Positions 16,740 to 26,028 of a stretch of 64,000 bases of DNA are shown in pieces (position 1 is the first letter of the stretch; the number at the start of each line of letters is the position of its first letter). The position numbers and the translations under genes are program-made. The notes beneath the pieces are model-generated. The model searched no databases. It had not been told where the DNA came from and saw only the letters and a program-made list of their open reading frames with translations. This DNA is from Bradyrhizobium sp. B097 (GTDB lineage: Bacteria > Pseudomonadota > Alphaproteobacteria > Rhizobiales > Xanthobacteraceae): the NCBI RefSeq assembly GCF_038957035.1, contig NZ_CP152412.1, positions 5,204,501-5,268,500 on the forward strand, read 5' to 3'.

Positions 16740-17660
16740 ATGACTGACATGACCACACTCGATGTCGATGCCGTCAAGGCGTTCGTGACGATTGCCGAGC
16801 TGCAGAGCTTTACCCGCGCAGCCGCCGCGCTCGGCACCACGCAAGGCGCGATCAGCGTGAAATTGAAACGGCTTGAGGATCGGGTCGGCCAGAAACTGGT
16901 CGAGCGAACGCCGCGGCTGGTGCGCCTGTCGGCGCAGGGCGCCGTGTTTCTCGAATCAGCTCGCGCGTTCCTTGCCGCGCACGACCGCGCGGTCGCCGGA
17001 TTGTCGTCAGCGCGCCGCCGTTTCTCGCTGGGAATCGCAACCCATGTCGGGGCGCCCGAGCTTCCCACCTTGCTGGCGCGGCTGAATGCCCATGACCCGG
17101 CACTGACGATCGAGGTGCGGCTCGACGATGCCCGCGACCTGCTCAGTTCCTTAGATCGCGGAGCCATTGATGCCGTGATCGTGTTTCGGGAGGACGACCG
17201 ACGCGACGGCGACGTTCTGGGACCCGACCATTTCGGCTGGTTCGCTACGCCGGATTTCATCCATCGCGCCGGAGAGCCGTTTCGATTGGCAGCCTCATCA
17301 CCGTCCTGCGGCATCCTCAACATTGCCACGCATGCACTCGACGCGGCGGGACTTGCGTGGACAGAGACCTTCCTTGGTTGCGGCGCCTTCGCCGTCGCCG
17401 AGGCGGTCTCGGCCGGCCTCGCCATCTCGGTATTCTCATGCCGCGTTGCCCCGCCCAGCACGATCGAGGTGAGCAGGAAATTCGGACTCCCCGCACTACC
17501 GCCGTCCGAAATCGTGCTGTTGTCGACCTTGTCGGACTCAAGATCACGTGCAACGCTGAAAACGCTGGCAAGCGCCTTTCGCGAGCATCATCGTCCGCCG
17601 GTGAGCACAGGCAGCGCAGCTAGCGGCACGCGAGCGGTCACCGCGGCGCTCGGGTCCTGA
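16740..17660 (+). CDS. LysR-family transcriptional regulator
   Basis: 306 aa. The N-terminal HTH is clear (FVTIAELQSFTRAAAALGTT, then QGAISVKLKRLEDRVGQKLV), followed by the linker helix and a periplasmic-binding-protein-like effector domain (LGIATHVGAPELPTLLARLN). A second ATG 9 bp downstream gives MTTLDVDAV and is an alternative start. Divergent from the DHA2 exporter; LysR proteins usually control the divergent neighbour and themselves. The effector is unknown. Confidence 0.88.
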   Translation: MTDMTTLDVDAVKAFVTIAELQSFTRAAAALGTTQGAISVKLKRLEDRVGQKLVERTPRLVRLSAQGAVFLESARAFLAAHDRAVAGLSSARRRFSLGIATHVGAPELPTLLARLNAHDPALTIEVRLDDARDLLSSLDRGAIDAVIVFREDDRRDGDVLGPDHFGWFATPDFIHRAGEPFRLAASSPSCGILNIATHALDAAGLAWTETFLGCGAFAVAEAVSAGLAISVFSCRVAPPSTIEVSRKFGLPALPPSEIVLLSTLSDSRSRATLKTLASAFREHHRPPVSTGSAASGTRAVTAALGS

Positions 17661-17689
17661 CCGATCGACCGCCCGATCATGCTTGCCGG

Positions 17690-18601
17690 CTATCGCGGCA
17701 CGCGGCCGGCCCGCTTTCCCTCGAACAGCGCGCGCTCCGATGCAAGCGCCTTGGCCAGGAAATCGAGCGTGGCGCGGATCCGCGCGGTGCGCTTGAGATC
17801 GTCATGCGTCAACAGCCACAGCGCCGATCGCGGCTCGGCGAGCGCCTTGGGCGTCAGGCGGCGCAGCGCGGGCACGAGATCGCCGACATAGCAGGGAAGC
17901 AATGCAAGCCCCAGTCCGGCAGCCGCGGCATCGCGCAGCGCCGGAAGCGCATCGACGCGGCAGGCGAAGCGCGCCGAGCGCAGCTTCTCGCGCATCCATC
18001 CGGCGATGACGGTTCCCGCCAGCGCATCGTCGAGCCCGATCCAGTCGTGTGCCGACAGATCCTTGTCATCATGCCGGACGAGATAGGCCCGCGATCCGTA
18101 GACCGCATGGGCAATATCGGCAACGCGCCGCCCGACCAGCAGCTCGGACGGCGCCGGCGTCGGCCGGATCGCGATCTCGGCCTCGCGGCGCGTCAGGTTC
18201 GCCATCGCATTCGAGATGATGATCTCCGGCTGGATCTCCGGATGCGCGGCGCGCATTGCGGGCAGATGCCGCATCAGCACCGCGCCGAGCGTATCCGTCG
18301 TCGTGATCCGGACCGGGCCTGATGGCCTCAAGTCCTGTCCCGCCAGTCTGCGCTCAAGCGCGAGCACTTCGTCCTCGAGGCGCGCCGCCGACGCCGCCGC
18401 GGTCTCGCCCGCCGGTGTCGGCGCGTAACCATCGCGGAAACGCTCGAACAGCCGCGTTCCGATCGCTGTTTCGATCGTGCCCAAGCGACGAAACACCGTC
18501 GAATGCGTGACGCCCAGTCTGCGCGCCGCCCCGGAGAGGCTGCCCTCCCGCGCAACCGCGAGGACAAGGCGGAGATCATTCCAGTCGAGCGGGCTGTGCA
18601 T
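17690..18601 (-). CDS. LysR-family transcriptional regulator
   Basis: 303 aa. HTH at the N-terminus (DWNDLRLVLAVAREGSLSGA, then LGVTHSTVFRRLGTIETAIG) and a GYAPTPAGE linker. The effector domain ends LWLLTHDDLKRTARIRATLD. It closely resembles the regulator at 33938-34834 in the HTH (LGVNHSTVLRR) and in the LWLLT tail, so the two are likely paralogues. Divergent from the MFS gene that starts at 18726, its probable target. Confidence 0.88.
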   Translation of the reverse strand: MHSPLDWNDLRLVLAVAREGSLSGAARRLGVTHSTVFRRLGTIETAIGTRLFERFRDGYAPTPAGETAAASAARLEDEVLALERRLAGQDLRPSGPVRITTTDTLGAVLMRHLPAMRAAHPEIQPEIIISNAMANLTRREAEIAIRPTPAPSELLVGRRVADIAHAVYGSRAYLVRHDDKDLSAHDWIGLDDALAGTVIAGWMREKLRSARFACRVDALPALRDAAAAGLGLALLPCYVGDLVPALRRLTPKALAEPRSALWLLTHDDLKRTARIRATLDFLAKALASERALFEGKRAGRVPR

Positions 18602-18725
18602 TCTTGCAAACTCAGTTCACGAAGTTAGCCAGTACCTTATCATAAACAGACAGGCCATCTTCCCGAAAAGTTCGGCCGACGGGCGCACCTGGTGCGCCGC
18701 GCCGGCAACGCACAGGAGCTGGCAG

Positions 18726-20162
18726 GTGACAAGCGAGACCACCGAGACGTTGCAATTGCACGACACCAGGCCAGCAATGGTCGACCCGCGGCGATGGCTG
18801 GCGCTGCCCGTGCTGCTCACCGGCGCGTTCCTGCCGATCCTCGACTTCAACGTCGTCAACCTCGCGCTGCCGGCCATTCGCGACAATCTCGGCGCTACGC
18901 CGAGCGAGGTGCAGTTCGTGATCTCGGCCTATGCCGCGACCTACGCGGTGTTCCTGATCACGGGCGGCCGGCTCGGCGACCTGCTCGGCCGCCGGCGCAT
19001 GTTCCTGACCGGCGTTGCCGGCTTTACGATCGCATCGGTACTGTGCGGTGTTGCGTGGTCGCCGGACGTGCTGGTTGCCGGGCGGATCCTGCAAGGCCTC
19101 ACCGCGACCGTGATGGCGCCGCAGGTGCTCGCCTCGATCCGCGTGCTGTTTCCGGCGGCCGAACAGGGCCGCGCGCTCGGCTTCTACGGCGCGACGTTTG
19201 GTCTTGCCAACATCTGCGGCCAGGTGCTCGGCGGCGTCCTGGTCTCGGCCCATCCGTTCGGACTGGCCTGGCAGGCGATCTTCCTCATCAACGTGCCGAT
19301 CGGCCTCGCCGCGTTCATCGGCGGACTTCTCTTCCTGACCGACTCGCGTGCCGAGCACGCCCAACGACTCGACATCGGCGGCGTCATCCTGCTGTCGCTC
19401 ACCTTGGGCTTCCTGGTCTATCCGCTGATCGAGGGCCGGGAATCCGGCTGGCCGGCCTGGATCGTCGCGATGCTGCCGGCCTCTCCGCTGATGCTCGTCA
19501 CCTTCGTCCGCTTCGAGGCGCGCCTGAAGGCGCGCGGCGGCGACCCGCTGGTCGCGCTGCATCTGCTGCGCAACAGCGATTTCGTCATCGGGCTGGTGAT
19601 GGCGCTCGCCTTCTACATGCTGTCGTCGTTCTATTTGACCTTTGCGGTCTACCTGCAAAGCGGACTACATTTTTCACCGCTGGCGGCCGGCCTCGCCACT
19701 CTGCCCTTTGCCATCGGCTTCTTCGTGAGTTCGCTGGTGTCGTCGCTGGTCATGCAATGGCTCGGCGCACGCACGCTGACGCTCGGCTTCGCGCTCCAGG
19801 TCATCGGGTTTGGTGTCGTGATGCTGTCGGTCAGTGGCACGCTGCCCCAAAGCCTCGAATTCGGTCTGATTTGCGGCGGGCTCGGCTTCGGCACCGTGAT
19901 GCCGTCGGTGATCAAGGCCGTGATCGGCAGCATCGATCCGCGCCACGCCGGGCTGGCATCGGGGATGATGATCTCGACCTTCCAGATCGGCGCCGCACTC
20001 GGCGTCGCTGTGATCGGCGGCGTCTTCTACAGCCTGCTCGGGCCGCATCCGCAGGCCGACGATTACGCCCACGCCTTCACGGTCGCGCTCGGCTGCAATG
20101 TCGCGCTGTTGGCGCTTGGCGGCTGGCTATCGCTGTGGCTGCCGCGCGAGCTGGCGGCTTGA
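18726..20162 (+). CDS. MFS transporter (DHA2-type)
   Basis: 478 aa from a GTG start. GTG is chosen because AGGAG (18714-18718) lies 7 bp upstream; the next ATG (18777) would remove a short polar leader. The body has about 14 hydrophobic segments, opening with WLALPVLLTGAFLPILDFNV, with motif A as GGRLGDLLGRRRMF and a GATFGLANICGQVLGGVLVS segment typical of drug:H+ antiporters. The DUF1993 gene follows after 20 bp and is probably co-transcribed. Divergent from a LysR gene. Confidence 0.87.
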   Translation: MTSETTETLQLHDTRPAMVDPRRWLALPVLLTGAFLPILDFNVVNLALPAIRDNLGATPSEVQFVISAYAATYAVFLITGGRLGDLLGRRRMFLTGVAGFTIASVLCGVAWSPDVLVAGRILQGLTATVMAPQVLASIRVLFPAAEQGRALGFYGATFGLANICGQVLGGVLVSAHPFGLAWQAIFLINVPIGLAAFIGGLLFLTDSRAEHAQRLDIGGVILLSLTLGFLVYPLIEGRESGWPAWIVAMLPASPLMLVTFVRFEARLKARGGDPLVALHLLRNSDFVIGLVMALAFYMLSSFYLTFAVYLQSGLHFSPLAAGLATLPFAIGFFVSSLVSSLVMQWLGARTLTLGFALQVIGFGVVMLSVSGTLPQSLEFGLICGGLGFGTVMPSVIKAVIGSIDPRHAGLASGMMISTFQIGAALGVAVIGGVFYSLLGPHPQADDYAHAFTVALGCNVALLALGGWLSLWLPRELAA

Positions 20163-20182
20163 GTTGAGACGAGGACAATTCC

Positions 20183-20692
20183 ATGAACGCCCCGTTATAC
20201 GACGCCTCCGTTCCGGTGTTCCGGCAGATGCTCGACGCACTCGCCGATCTCCTGCGCAAGGGCGAGGCTCATGCCCGCGAACGCGGCCTCGATCCCGACG
20301 CCATGCTCGCGGCGCGGCTGGCGCCCGACATGCTGACGCTGGTCGGCCAGGTGCAACGGGCCAGCGATCACGCCAAGGGCGCCGCCGGGCGGCTCGCCGG
20401 TCTCGAGCCGCCGCCCTTTGCCGACGACGAACGGAGCCTCGCCGAGGCCTATGCCCGGATATCGCGAACGCTCGACTACATCGACACGGTCCCGATTCAG
20501 GCCTTCGACCGAGCGGCGGAACGCATCGTCACGTTGCCGTTCGGCGTCCCGCCGATGCCGGCAGCGCGCTATCTGTACAGCTTCGCGCTGCCGAGCCTGT
20601 TCTTCCACGTCGCCACCGCCTACGTCATCTTGCGCCATCGCGGCGTGCCGCTCGGCAAGCGTGACTTTCTCGGCAACTACATCTCGAACTGA
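20183..20692 (+). CDS. DUF1993 family protein
   Basis: 169 aa, soluble and helical, with the family features LYDASVPVFRQMLDALADLL, RLAPDMLTLVGQVQRASDHA and a conserved C-terminal LFFHVATAYVILRHRGVPLG. The fold is a DinB-like four-helix bundle in related proteins; the biochemical role is not known. It lies 20 bp after the MFS gene and converges with the M20 peptidase gene with only 3 bp between stops. Confidence 0.85.
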   Translation: MNAPLYDASVPVFRQMLDALADLLRKGEAHARERGLDPDAMLAARLAPDMLTLVGQVQRASDHAKGAAGRLAGLEPPPFADDERSLAEAYARISRTLDYIDTVPIQAFDRAAERIVTLPFGVPPMPAARYLYSFALPSLFFHVATAYVILRHRGVPLGKRDFLGNYISN

Positions 20693-20695
20693 GCC

Positions 20696-22159
20696 CTATT
20701 TCTTCGCAACCTCGCGAAGCGTGTTGTAGACCCACTCCGCCCCCTGCTTGATGGCCTCGACGCCGATCCTTTCGTCATTGCCATGCATCCGGCTCAGGAT
20801 GTCGTCGTCGAGCGGATAGGGATAGATGCCGTAGACCGGCACGTTGCGCTCGCGCCAGGCGATGGCGTCGGTCCCGGCTTCGAACATCGTCGGCACCAGG
20901 ACGGCGTCCTTCCAGACCCGCTTCGCGTTGCGGTCCAGCGCCGCATAGAGCTCGGTATTGATGGGTGACGCCGGGATCTTGGAGCGCATCAGATACGCGT
21001 CGCGCGCATCTTGTTGCGACAGCGACGTTACGATGCTGACTTCGATGCCGGGATCGCCGATCGCACGTTTGATTTCCTCGATCATCTGATCCGTGGTGGT
21101 GCCCGGCAGCAGCCGCGTGTTCACGACCGCCTTGGCATCGCCGGGGATGACGTTGGGCTTGATGCCGGCGTCGATCATGGTGATGACCATGGTGTCGCGC
21201 AGCAGCGCGTGCAGCAGCAGGCTGTCCTTGGGATTGTCGGCGACCAGCTTCTTTCCGGCTGCATCGAGATCGCCCTGGTCCTTTGCGGCCAATAGCTGCC
21301 TGATATCGGCTGCCGTCTGCTCCGAACTGATCGGAAGCAGCGCCTTGAAATAGGCTTCGGTCGCCGGCACCAGCTTGACGGCGGGATCGTGCACCGCCAG
21401 CTTGGCCAGCGCCGCGATCAGCCGATCGTTGGCCATCGCGCCCGCCGGGAACGGCCGCGAGGAATGGCCGGAGGGACCGGTCGCCTTCAAGGCGAAGGTC
21501 GCCGAGAGCTTCTCCGCCGTCGTGACATTGATCTGGCGCACCGTGCCGTCGCGCTCCTGCAGCACATAGCCGCCTTCGTTTAGCGCGAATTCGGCGTCTA
21601 TCTTGTCCCAATGGTCCTTCGCCAGCCACACCGTGCTGTACTGCCCCTGCTCCTCGTCGGCTTCGGCGAGGAAGATCACGTCGCGCGACAACGGCGTTTT
21701 CTCCTCCGCGAGCCGCATCACCGCGCCGGCGAAGACGGCGAGGCCGCCCTTGAAATCCATCGCGCCGCGCCCGTAGACGAAGCCGTCCTTCTCGATGCCG
21801 GCGAACGGCTCCACGGTCCATTTCTCGCGCTCGACCGGAACGACATCGGCATGTGCGGCCAGCAGCACCGGTTTCCGCGAACCGTCGCCGCGCAGCCGCG
21901 CGATGAAATGCGCGGCCTTGCCGTTCGGGGCGACGAAGATATCCACCTCGGCGCCGAGCGGCGCGAATTGCGACTTCAGGTATTCAGCGAGCGCCCGCGT
22001 ATCGCCGGGGCCATTCGACGTATCGAAGGAGATCAGCTTCTTGAGCAGCGCAACCGTCCGGTCGCCCGGCTGCTCGGCGCGCGCCTGTCCCGCTCCGGCA
22101 CAGGACAGCAACGCGGCAAGGGCCAACGCAGCGACGCGGGTCTTGGTCGACGGCACCAT
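20696..22159 (-). CDS. Exported M20-family metallopeptidase/deacylase
   Basis: 487 aa with a signal peptide (VAALALAALLSCAGAGQARA). The M20 zinc ligands are visible: His in LLAAHADVVPVE, bridging Asp in YGRGAMDFKGG, the Glu pair in AEADEEQGQYST, and a C-terminal His in RMHGNDERIGVEAI. A dimerisation insert lies between. The family hydrolyses C-terminal amino-acid amides or N-acyl groups (CPS1/ArgE/DapE-like); here it should act in the periplasm. The start has GGGAGGAAG upstream. It is the third gene of a GNAT-MFS-M20 operon (15-bp gap after the MFS stop). Confidence 0.88.
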   Translation of the reverse strand: MVPSTKTRVAALALAALLSCAGAGQARAEQPGDRTVALLKKLISFDTSNGPGDTRALAEYLKSQFAPLGAEVDIFVAPNGKAAHFIARLRGDGSRKPVLLAAHADVVPVEREKWTVEPFAGIEKDGFVYGRGAMDFKGGLAVFAGAVMRLAEEKTPLSRDVIFLAEADEEQGQYSTVWLAKDHWDKIDAEFALNEGGYVLQERDGTVRQINVTTAEKLSATFALKATGPSGHSSRPFPAGAMANDRLIAALAKLAVHDPAVKLVPATEAYFKALLPISSEQTAADIRQLLAAKDQGDLDAAGKKLVADNPKDSLLLHALLRDTMVITMIDAGIKPNVIPGDAKAVVNTRLLPGTTTDQMIEEIKRAIGDPGIEVSIVTSLSQQDARDAYLMRSKIPASPINTELYAALDRNAKRVWKDAVLVPTMFEAGTDAIAWRERNVPVYGIYPYPLDDDILSRMHGNDERIGVEAIKQGAEWVYNTLREVAKK

Positions 22160-22174
22160 ATTCTTCTTCCTCCC

Positions 22175-23410
22175 TTATCTGGTTTTGAAACAGGATAGCT
22201 TGCGCCGCTCACCGCAGCGAGTCCTTGAACTCAAGAAGTTTCTGGGGAACATCACCTTCAGCATCGCGGCCGCGAGCAACGTCGTTACGGCAAGGCCGGT
22301 GGAGAGATAGAGCGCACTGGCATCGCCGTACCGATCGATCACGATCGCATAGACCAGCGGCGCCGCCGCCGGCAGGATGAAGCTCGGAACAATGAGCCGG
22401 CCGACCAGCGTGCCATAGCTGCGATGATCGAACAGGATCAGCGGCAGCGTTCCCCTGGTGATGGTCAGAATGCCGTTGCAGGCGCCGTAGAGCAGCGCGA
22501 AGGCGATCCCCATCTCCTTCGCCGTTCCGCTGAACAGTCCGGCGATGAACGACAGCGGCATGATCAGGCACGCCATCAAATTGAGTGCGAGCGGATCGAG
22601 CCGGGCACCGAACAGGACTTCGCAGAGACGCGCGGCGGATTGCCCGATGCCCCGAAGCGTCGCGATCCATACCGCCACCGTGACGGTGAGCCCGAGCCCG
22701 GCGAGCACCGCGATCATGTGCGCGGACATGCCGGCATTCAGGAAGTTCGCGCCGGTCATGATGACGGCATAGAGGGCGCCGGCCGCGGTAAGCTGCCGGC
22801 GGCTGGCGGCGCGCGGTTGCTGATGTGTCGGTGCTGCGGAGCTCGGCACGCCGGCAAATCGCTTGTTCGGGATCAGCAGATGCAGCGGGACCGTCAGCAG
22901 TGCGAGCCCGGCATAAACCAGCACCGCGATGCGCCAGCCGAACTGTTCCGAGAGCGTGTGGCCGAGCGGCCAGAACACGGTTGCCGCCAGGCCACCGAGC
23001 AAGGTGATCCCGGACATCGCGCGGCGCGCCTCCGGTCCGCCGATCCGGGCCAGCGCGGCGAACGCCGCATCGTACAGCGTCAGCCGCATGCCGAGGCCAA
23101 GCACGATCCAGGATGCGAAATAGGTCGAGATCTGATGCGAGACCGCGAGACCGGCGCAGCCGAGCGCGTTGATCACAGCACCTGCGACCATGACCTCCCG
23201 GCCGCCGCTTCTGTCCACCCATCTCCCCGCAAGCGGTGACGCCACGCCCATCACCAGCAGCGCCGCGGCGAAGCCGCCGTAGACGATGTCGCGCCCCCAG
23301 CCGAGATCCGCGGCGATCTGCTCGCCGAAGCCGCCGATCAGATAGTAGGTGGCACCCCACGAGATCAGTTGAGCCAGCCCGAGGGCGGCCACGACGCGGC
23401 GGGCGATCAC
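22175..23410 (-). CDS. MFS transporter
   Basis: 411 aa, about 12 hydrophobic segments, starting at a GTG whose first bases overlap the stop of the upstream acetyltransferase gene (GTGA). Motif A is a degenerate AGRWVDRSGGREVM. The N-terminal ALGLAQLISWGATYYLIGGF stretch is typical of MCT/CynX-like MFS proteins. Translation is coupled to the GNAT gene and the M20 gene follows closely, so all three probably act on one compound. The substrate is unknown. Confidence 0.85.
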   Translation of the reverse strand: MIARRVVAALGLAQLISWGATYYLIGGFGEQIAADLGWGRDIVYGGFAAALLVMGVASPLAGRWVDRSGGREVMVAGAVINALGCAGLAVSHQISTYFASWIVLGLGMRLTLYDAAFAALARIGGPEARRAMSGITLLGGLAATVFWPLGHTLSEQFGWRIAVLVYAGLALLTVPLHLLIPNKRFAGVPSSAAPTHQQPRAASRRQLTAAGALYAVIMTGANFLNAGMSAHMIAVLAGLGLTVTVAVWIATLRGIGQSAARLCEVLFGARLDPLALNLMACLIMPLSFIAGLFSGTAKEMGIAFALLYGACNGILTITRGTLPLILFDHRSYGTLVGRLIVPSFILPAAAPLVYAIVIDRYGDASALYLSTGLAVTTLLAAAMLKVMFPRNFLSSRTRCGERRKLSCFKTR

Positions 23411-23964
23411 CGTGGCAATTCCCTCTCAGCGGGAAGCGTGGAGGCGCCCGGCCCAAGCGGCCGCTGCATCAGTACGGTGTCGACCCATTGCCCGAGCTTG
23501 AAGCCGACCGATCGCAGCGTCCCGACCATCTCAAAGCCCATGCGTCGGTGCAGCGCGATCGATCCGGCGTTGCCGCTGTTGCCGATCACGGCCAGCATCT
23601 GCCGCCACGGCCCCGCTTCGGTGCGCGCGATCAAGCCCTGAAGCAGCGTCACGCCGATACCGCGGCCGTGCAGCCCGTCGGACACGTAGACCGAGTCCTC
23701 GATGGTGTGGCGATAGGCCGGCCGCGGCCGATACGTTGTCGCATAGCAATAGCCGGCGACCAGGCCATCAACCTCAGCCACCAGATACGGCAAGCCCGCG
23801 GCCACCACCGCGTTCCGGCGGCTGCGCATCTCGTCCACCGTCGGCGGCACCTCCTCGAAGGTCGCCAGTCCGTTGAGCACGTGATGGGCGTAGATGCCCT
23901 GCACGCCAATCATGTCGTCGTCCGTTGCGTCGCGCACCACGACGCCGTTGCTGCCTGCCGTCAT
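23407..23964 (-). CDS. GNAT N-acetyltransferase, phosphinothricin-acetyltransferase-like
   Basis: 185 aa. The N-terminal VRDATDDDMIGVQGIYAHHV and the TFEEVPPTVDEM stretch are typical of the phosphinothricin/methionine-sulfoximine acetyltransferase group. The acetyl-CoA loop reads GLHGRGIGVTLLQGLI, followed by IGNSGNAGSIALHRRMGFEM. It transfers acetyl groups to small amines such as amino-acid analogues. Start at 23964 preferred (GAGAGACGG upstream); 23991 is possible. First gene of an operon with an MFS transporter and an exported M20 enzyme, divergent from a LysR gene. Confidence 0.85.
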   Translation of the reverse strand: MTAGSNGVVVRDATDDDMIGVQGIYAHHVLNGLATFEEVPPTVDEMRSRRNAVVAAGLPYLVAEVDGLVAGYCYATTYRPRPAYRHTIEDSVYVSDGLHGRGIGVTLLQGLIARTEAGPWRQMLAVIGNSGNAGSIALHRRMGFEMVGTLRSVGFKLGQWVDTVLMQRPLGPGASTLPAERELPR

Positions 23965-24037
23965 TCCGTCTCTCACCCGAGCCGTCAACATTGCCCGAGC
24001 ATGCGCCCTCGCGTTATATAAGTGAAGCTTTGGTTGG

Positions 24038-24052
24038 TTATGCGCCGCATAA
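24038..24052. promoter_or_regulatory. Candidate LysR box
   Basis: TTATGCGCCGCATAA is a perfect inverted repeat (TTATGC-GCC-GCATAA) of the T-N11-A type recognised by LysR proteins. It lies between the divergent GNAT operon and LysR gene, 11 bp before the LysR ATG. A TTATATAA at 24014-24021 nearby could be the -10 of the GNAT operon. Confidence 0.55.
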
Positions 24053-24063
24053 GAGATGCTTTG

Positions 24064-24966
24064 ATGAAGAATCTCAATCTCGACTATCTCGAAAGCTTCG
24101 CCGTCGTGATCGATTGCGGCAGCTTTTCCGCCGCGGCCGAGCGGCTGCAGCTCACCCAGCCCGCGGTGAGCCTGCAGGTGCGCCAGCTCGAGAAGAGCCT
24201 GAATGCAACTTTGATCGAACGGGTCGGACGACGCGCGAGACCGACGGCCGCCGGCGTCGCGTTGCTCTCGCACGCGCAGCAGATCAGCGCGGCGGTGGCA
24301 TCGGCGGTCGACGCCGTTGCGCAGCAGACCACGGGAACGGCAGGCCGCGTGCGGCTCGGCACCGGCGCGACCGCATGCATCTTCCTGCTGCCGCCGATCC
24401 TGAAGGAGCTGCGGACCACACTGCCCTCGCTCGAGATCACGGTCACGACCGGCAACACGGCGGAGATCGCGCGAGCAGTCGAGGACAACACGATCGACAT
24501 CGGACTGGTGACGCTGCCGGTGTCGGGGCGCAGTTTTGAGATCACGCCTGTCATGAATGACGAGTTCGTGCTGATCGCGCCGCACGACATGAAGCTGCCG
24601 GCGCGGATCACGCCGGAGGTGCTGGCGACCAGACCGGTTCTGCTGTTCGAGCCCGGCGGCAACACAAGGCGCACTGCCGACGAGTGGCTGGCGCGTGGCG
24701 GCGTGTCGCTGAAGCCGTTGATGTCGCTCGGCAGCGTCGAGGCGATCAAGGAGATGGTGCGCGCCGGCCTCGGCTGCGCGATCCTGCCGGGCATGGCGGT
24801 GCCTGCCAAGACCAAGCAGCGCGACCTGATCGTCCGGTCGCTGTCGCCAAAGCTCCACCGCCGGCTCGCCGTCGTGATCCGCCGCGACAAGCGCCTCGAC
24901 CGCGGACTACGGCAGACGCTGTCGGCGCTGAAGGCACTCGCGGCGGCGAAGGACAACGGCCGATAG
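24064..24966 (+). CDS. LysR-family transcriptional regulator
   Basis: 300 aa starting MKNLNLDYLESFAVVIDCGS. HTH: FSAAAERLQLTQPAVSLQVR followed by QLEKSLNATLIERVGR. The effector domain contains GRVRLGTGATACIFLLPPIL and ends with a basic Arg-rich helix. In-frame codons back to 24022 exist, but would run through the palindromic operator. Divergent from the GNAT-MFS-M20 operon, which it probably controls in response to the imported or acetylated compound (inference). Confidence 0.88.
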   Translation: MKNLNLDYLESFAVVIDCGSFSAAAERLQLTQPAVSLQVRQLEKSLNATLIERVGRRARPTAAGVALLSHAQQISAAVASAVDAVAQQTTGTAGRVRLGTGATACIFLLPPILKELRTTLPSLEITVTTGNTAEIARAVEDNTIDIGLVTLPVSGRSFEITPVMNDEFVLIAPHDMKLPARITPEVLATRPVLLFEPGGNTRRTADEWLARGGVSLKPLMSLGSVEAIKEMVRAGLGCAILPGMAVPAKTKQRDLIVRSLSPKLHRRLAVVIRRDKRLDRGLRQTLSALKALAAAKDNGR

Positions 24967-24973
24967 AGCACCA

Positions 24974-24994
24974 GGAGGACGCCGCGCGTCCTCC
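24974..24994. terminator. Hairpin between convergent genes
   Basis: GGAGGACGC (24974-24982) and GCGTCCTCC (24986-24994) form a perfect 9-bp stem with a CGC loop. It lies between the convergent stops of the LysR and DUF899 genes. There is no T-run, so intrinsic termination is uncertain. Confidence 0.5.
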
Positions 24995-25007
24995 CTACAC
25001 TCACCCT

Positions 25008-25805
25008 TCAAGTCGCCTTGCGTTCCTGCTCGGCGATCTTGCGGAACGCAGCTTCGCCGGCGTCGGTCACCGCCGCCCACTTCGCGTTCGGCGCGGCTTC
25101 GGCCTCGTAATTGTCGTGCCAGTTCCACCATTTGTAGGTCGGGCCCTGCGGATAACCCTTGGGCGAGTCCTCCCAGAGCTCCTGGCGGCCGAACGGCGTG
25201 ATGTCGAGATAGCTCCACACCGTACCCATCGCTTCATCGCCGCGGCTGTTGACGAGATAGGTGCGGAAGATTCGCTCGCCGTCGCGGACGAACACGTTGT
25301 GGCCGTGCCATTCGGCGACGCCGAAGTCGGCATCAAAGCTATCGGTGATCGTGTACCACGGCATCTCCCACTCCATCCGTGCCTTCAGCCGCGCGATGTC
25401 GGTCTGGGGTGCGCGCGAGGCGTAGGCCAGCGTGGTGTCGCGTTGGTTCAGATGCGAGAGATGGCCGACCTGATCGGCGCCGAGTGAGCAACCGCGGCAG
25501 GCGTGATCCGGCCAGCCGAACACGCCAGGCTCGAAGAACGCGCGGTAGATGATCAGCTGCCGGCGGCCTTCGAACAAATCGAGCAGGCTCGCCTTGCCGT
25601 TCGGTCCCTCGAAGACATAGGCCTTCTCGACTGCCATCCACGGCATCCGCCGCCGTTCGGCGGCTAGTGCGTCGCGCGCTCGCAGCTGCGCCTTTTCCTT
25701 CACCAGCATCTCCAGACGCGCCGCCTCCCACGCCTCCCGCGACACCACGGGCGGGGTTTGCATTGCCGCCAGTCCGCCGCGATCGTTTTCAGCCGGTCTG
25801 CTCAT
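25008..25805 (-). CDS. DUF899 thioredoxin-like family protein
   Basis: 265 aa, starting at MSRPAENDRGG; the GGAG inside an upstream in-frame ATG codon stretch serves as its ribosome-binding site. Family features include AYVFEGPNGKASLLDLFEGR, RAFFEPGVFGWPDHACRGCS (the C-x-x-C-like pair), FGVAEWHGHNVFVRDG and the C-terminal WWNWHDNY. DUF899 proteins have a thioredoxin fold and are often called thioredoxin or dithiol-disulfide isomerase-like; the activity is not established. Divergent from a MarR gene. Confidence 0.85.
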   Translation of the reverse strand: MSRPAENDRGGLAAMQTPPVVSREAWEAARLEMLVKEKAQLRARDALAAERRRMPWMAVEKAYVFEGPNGKASLLDLFEGRRQLIIYRAFFEPGVFGWPDHACRGCSLGADQVGHLSHLNQRDTTLAYASRAPQTDIARLKARMEWEMPWYTITDSFDADFGVAEWHGHNVFVRDGERIFRTYLVNSRGDEAMGTVWSYLDITPFGRQELWEDSPKGYPQGPTYKWWNWHDNYEAEAAPNAKWAAVTDAGEAAFRKIAEQERKAT

Positions 25806-26028
25806 GATGATCTCCATCTTTCGAATTGGACGAACTCCGCGACCACGGCGCGGTTCCCGCGCCGAGGCCGTTCGTCATTGGCCATGCCCCAATCTGGCGC
25901 GACGGTGACGAATGGTGGGAGTGACAAGTGTGTCGGGATATTCGCGCATGCGCCTCCCACGGCTTCGGCCTGCTTTCTCCTTGCGATACGCTTGCACTTT
26001 GCAATTATCTGTGCCAGCCTTTCGATCC

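Noticed and set aside
18692-20167. 491-aa plus-strand frame over the MFS gene at 18726
   Set aside because: Arg/Ala/Pro-rich with no membrane segments; the other frame encodes a clear MFS protein.
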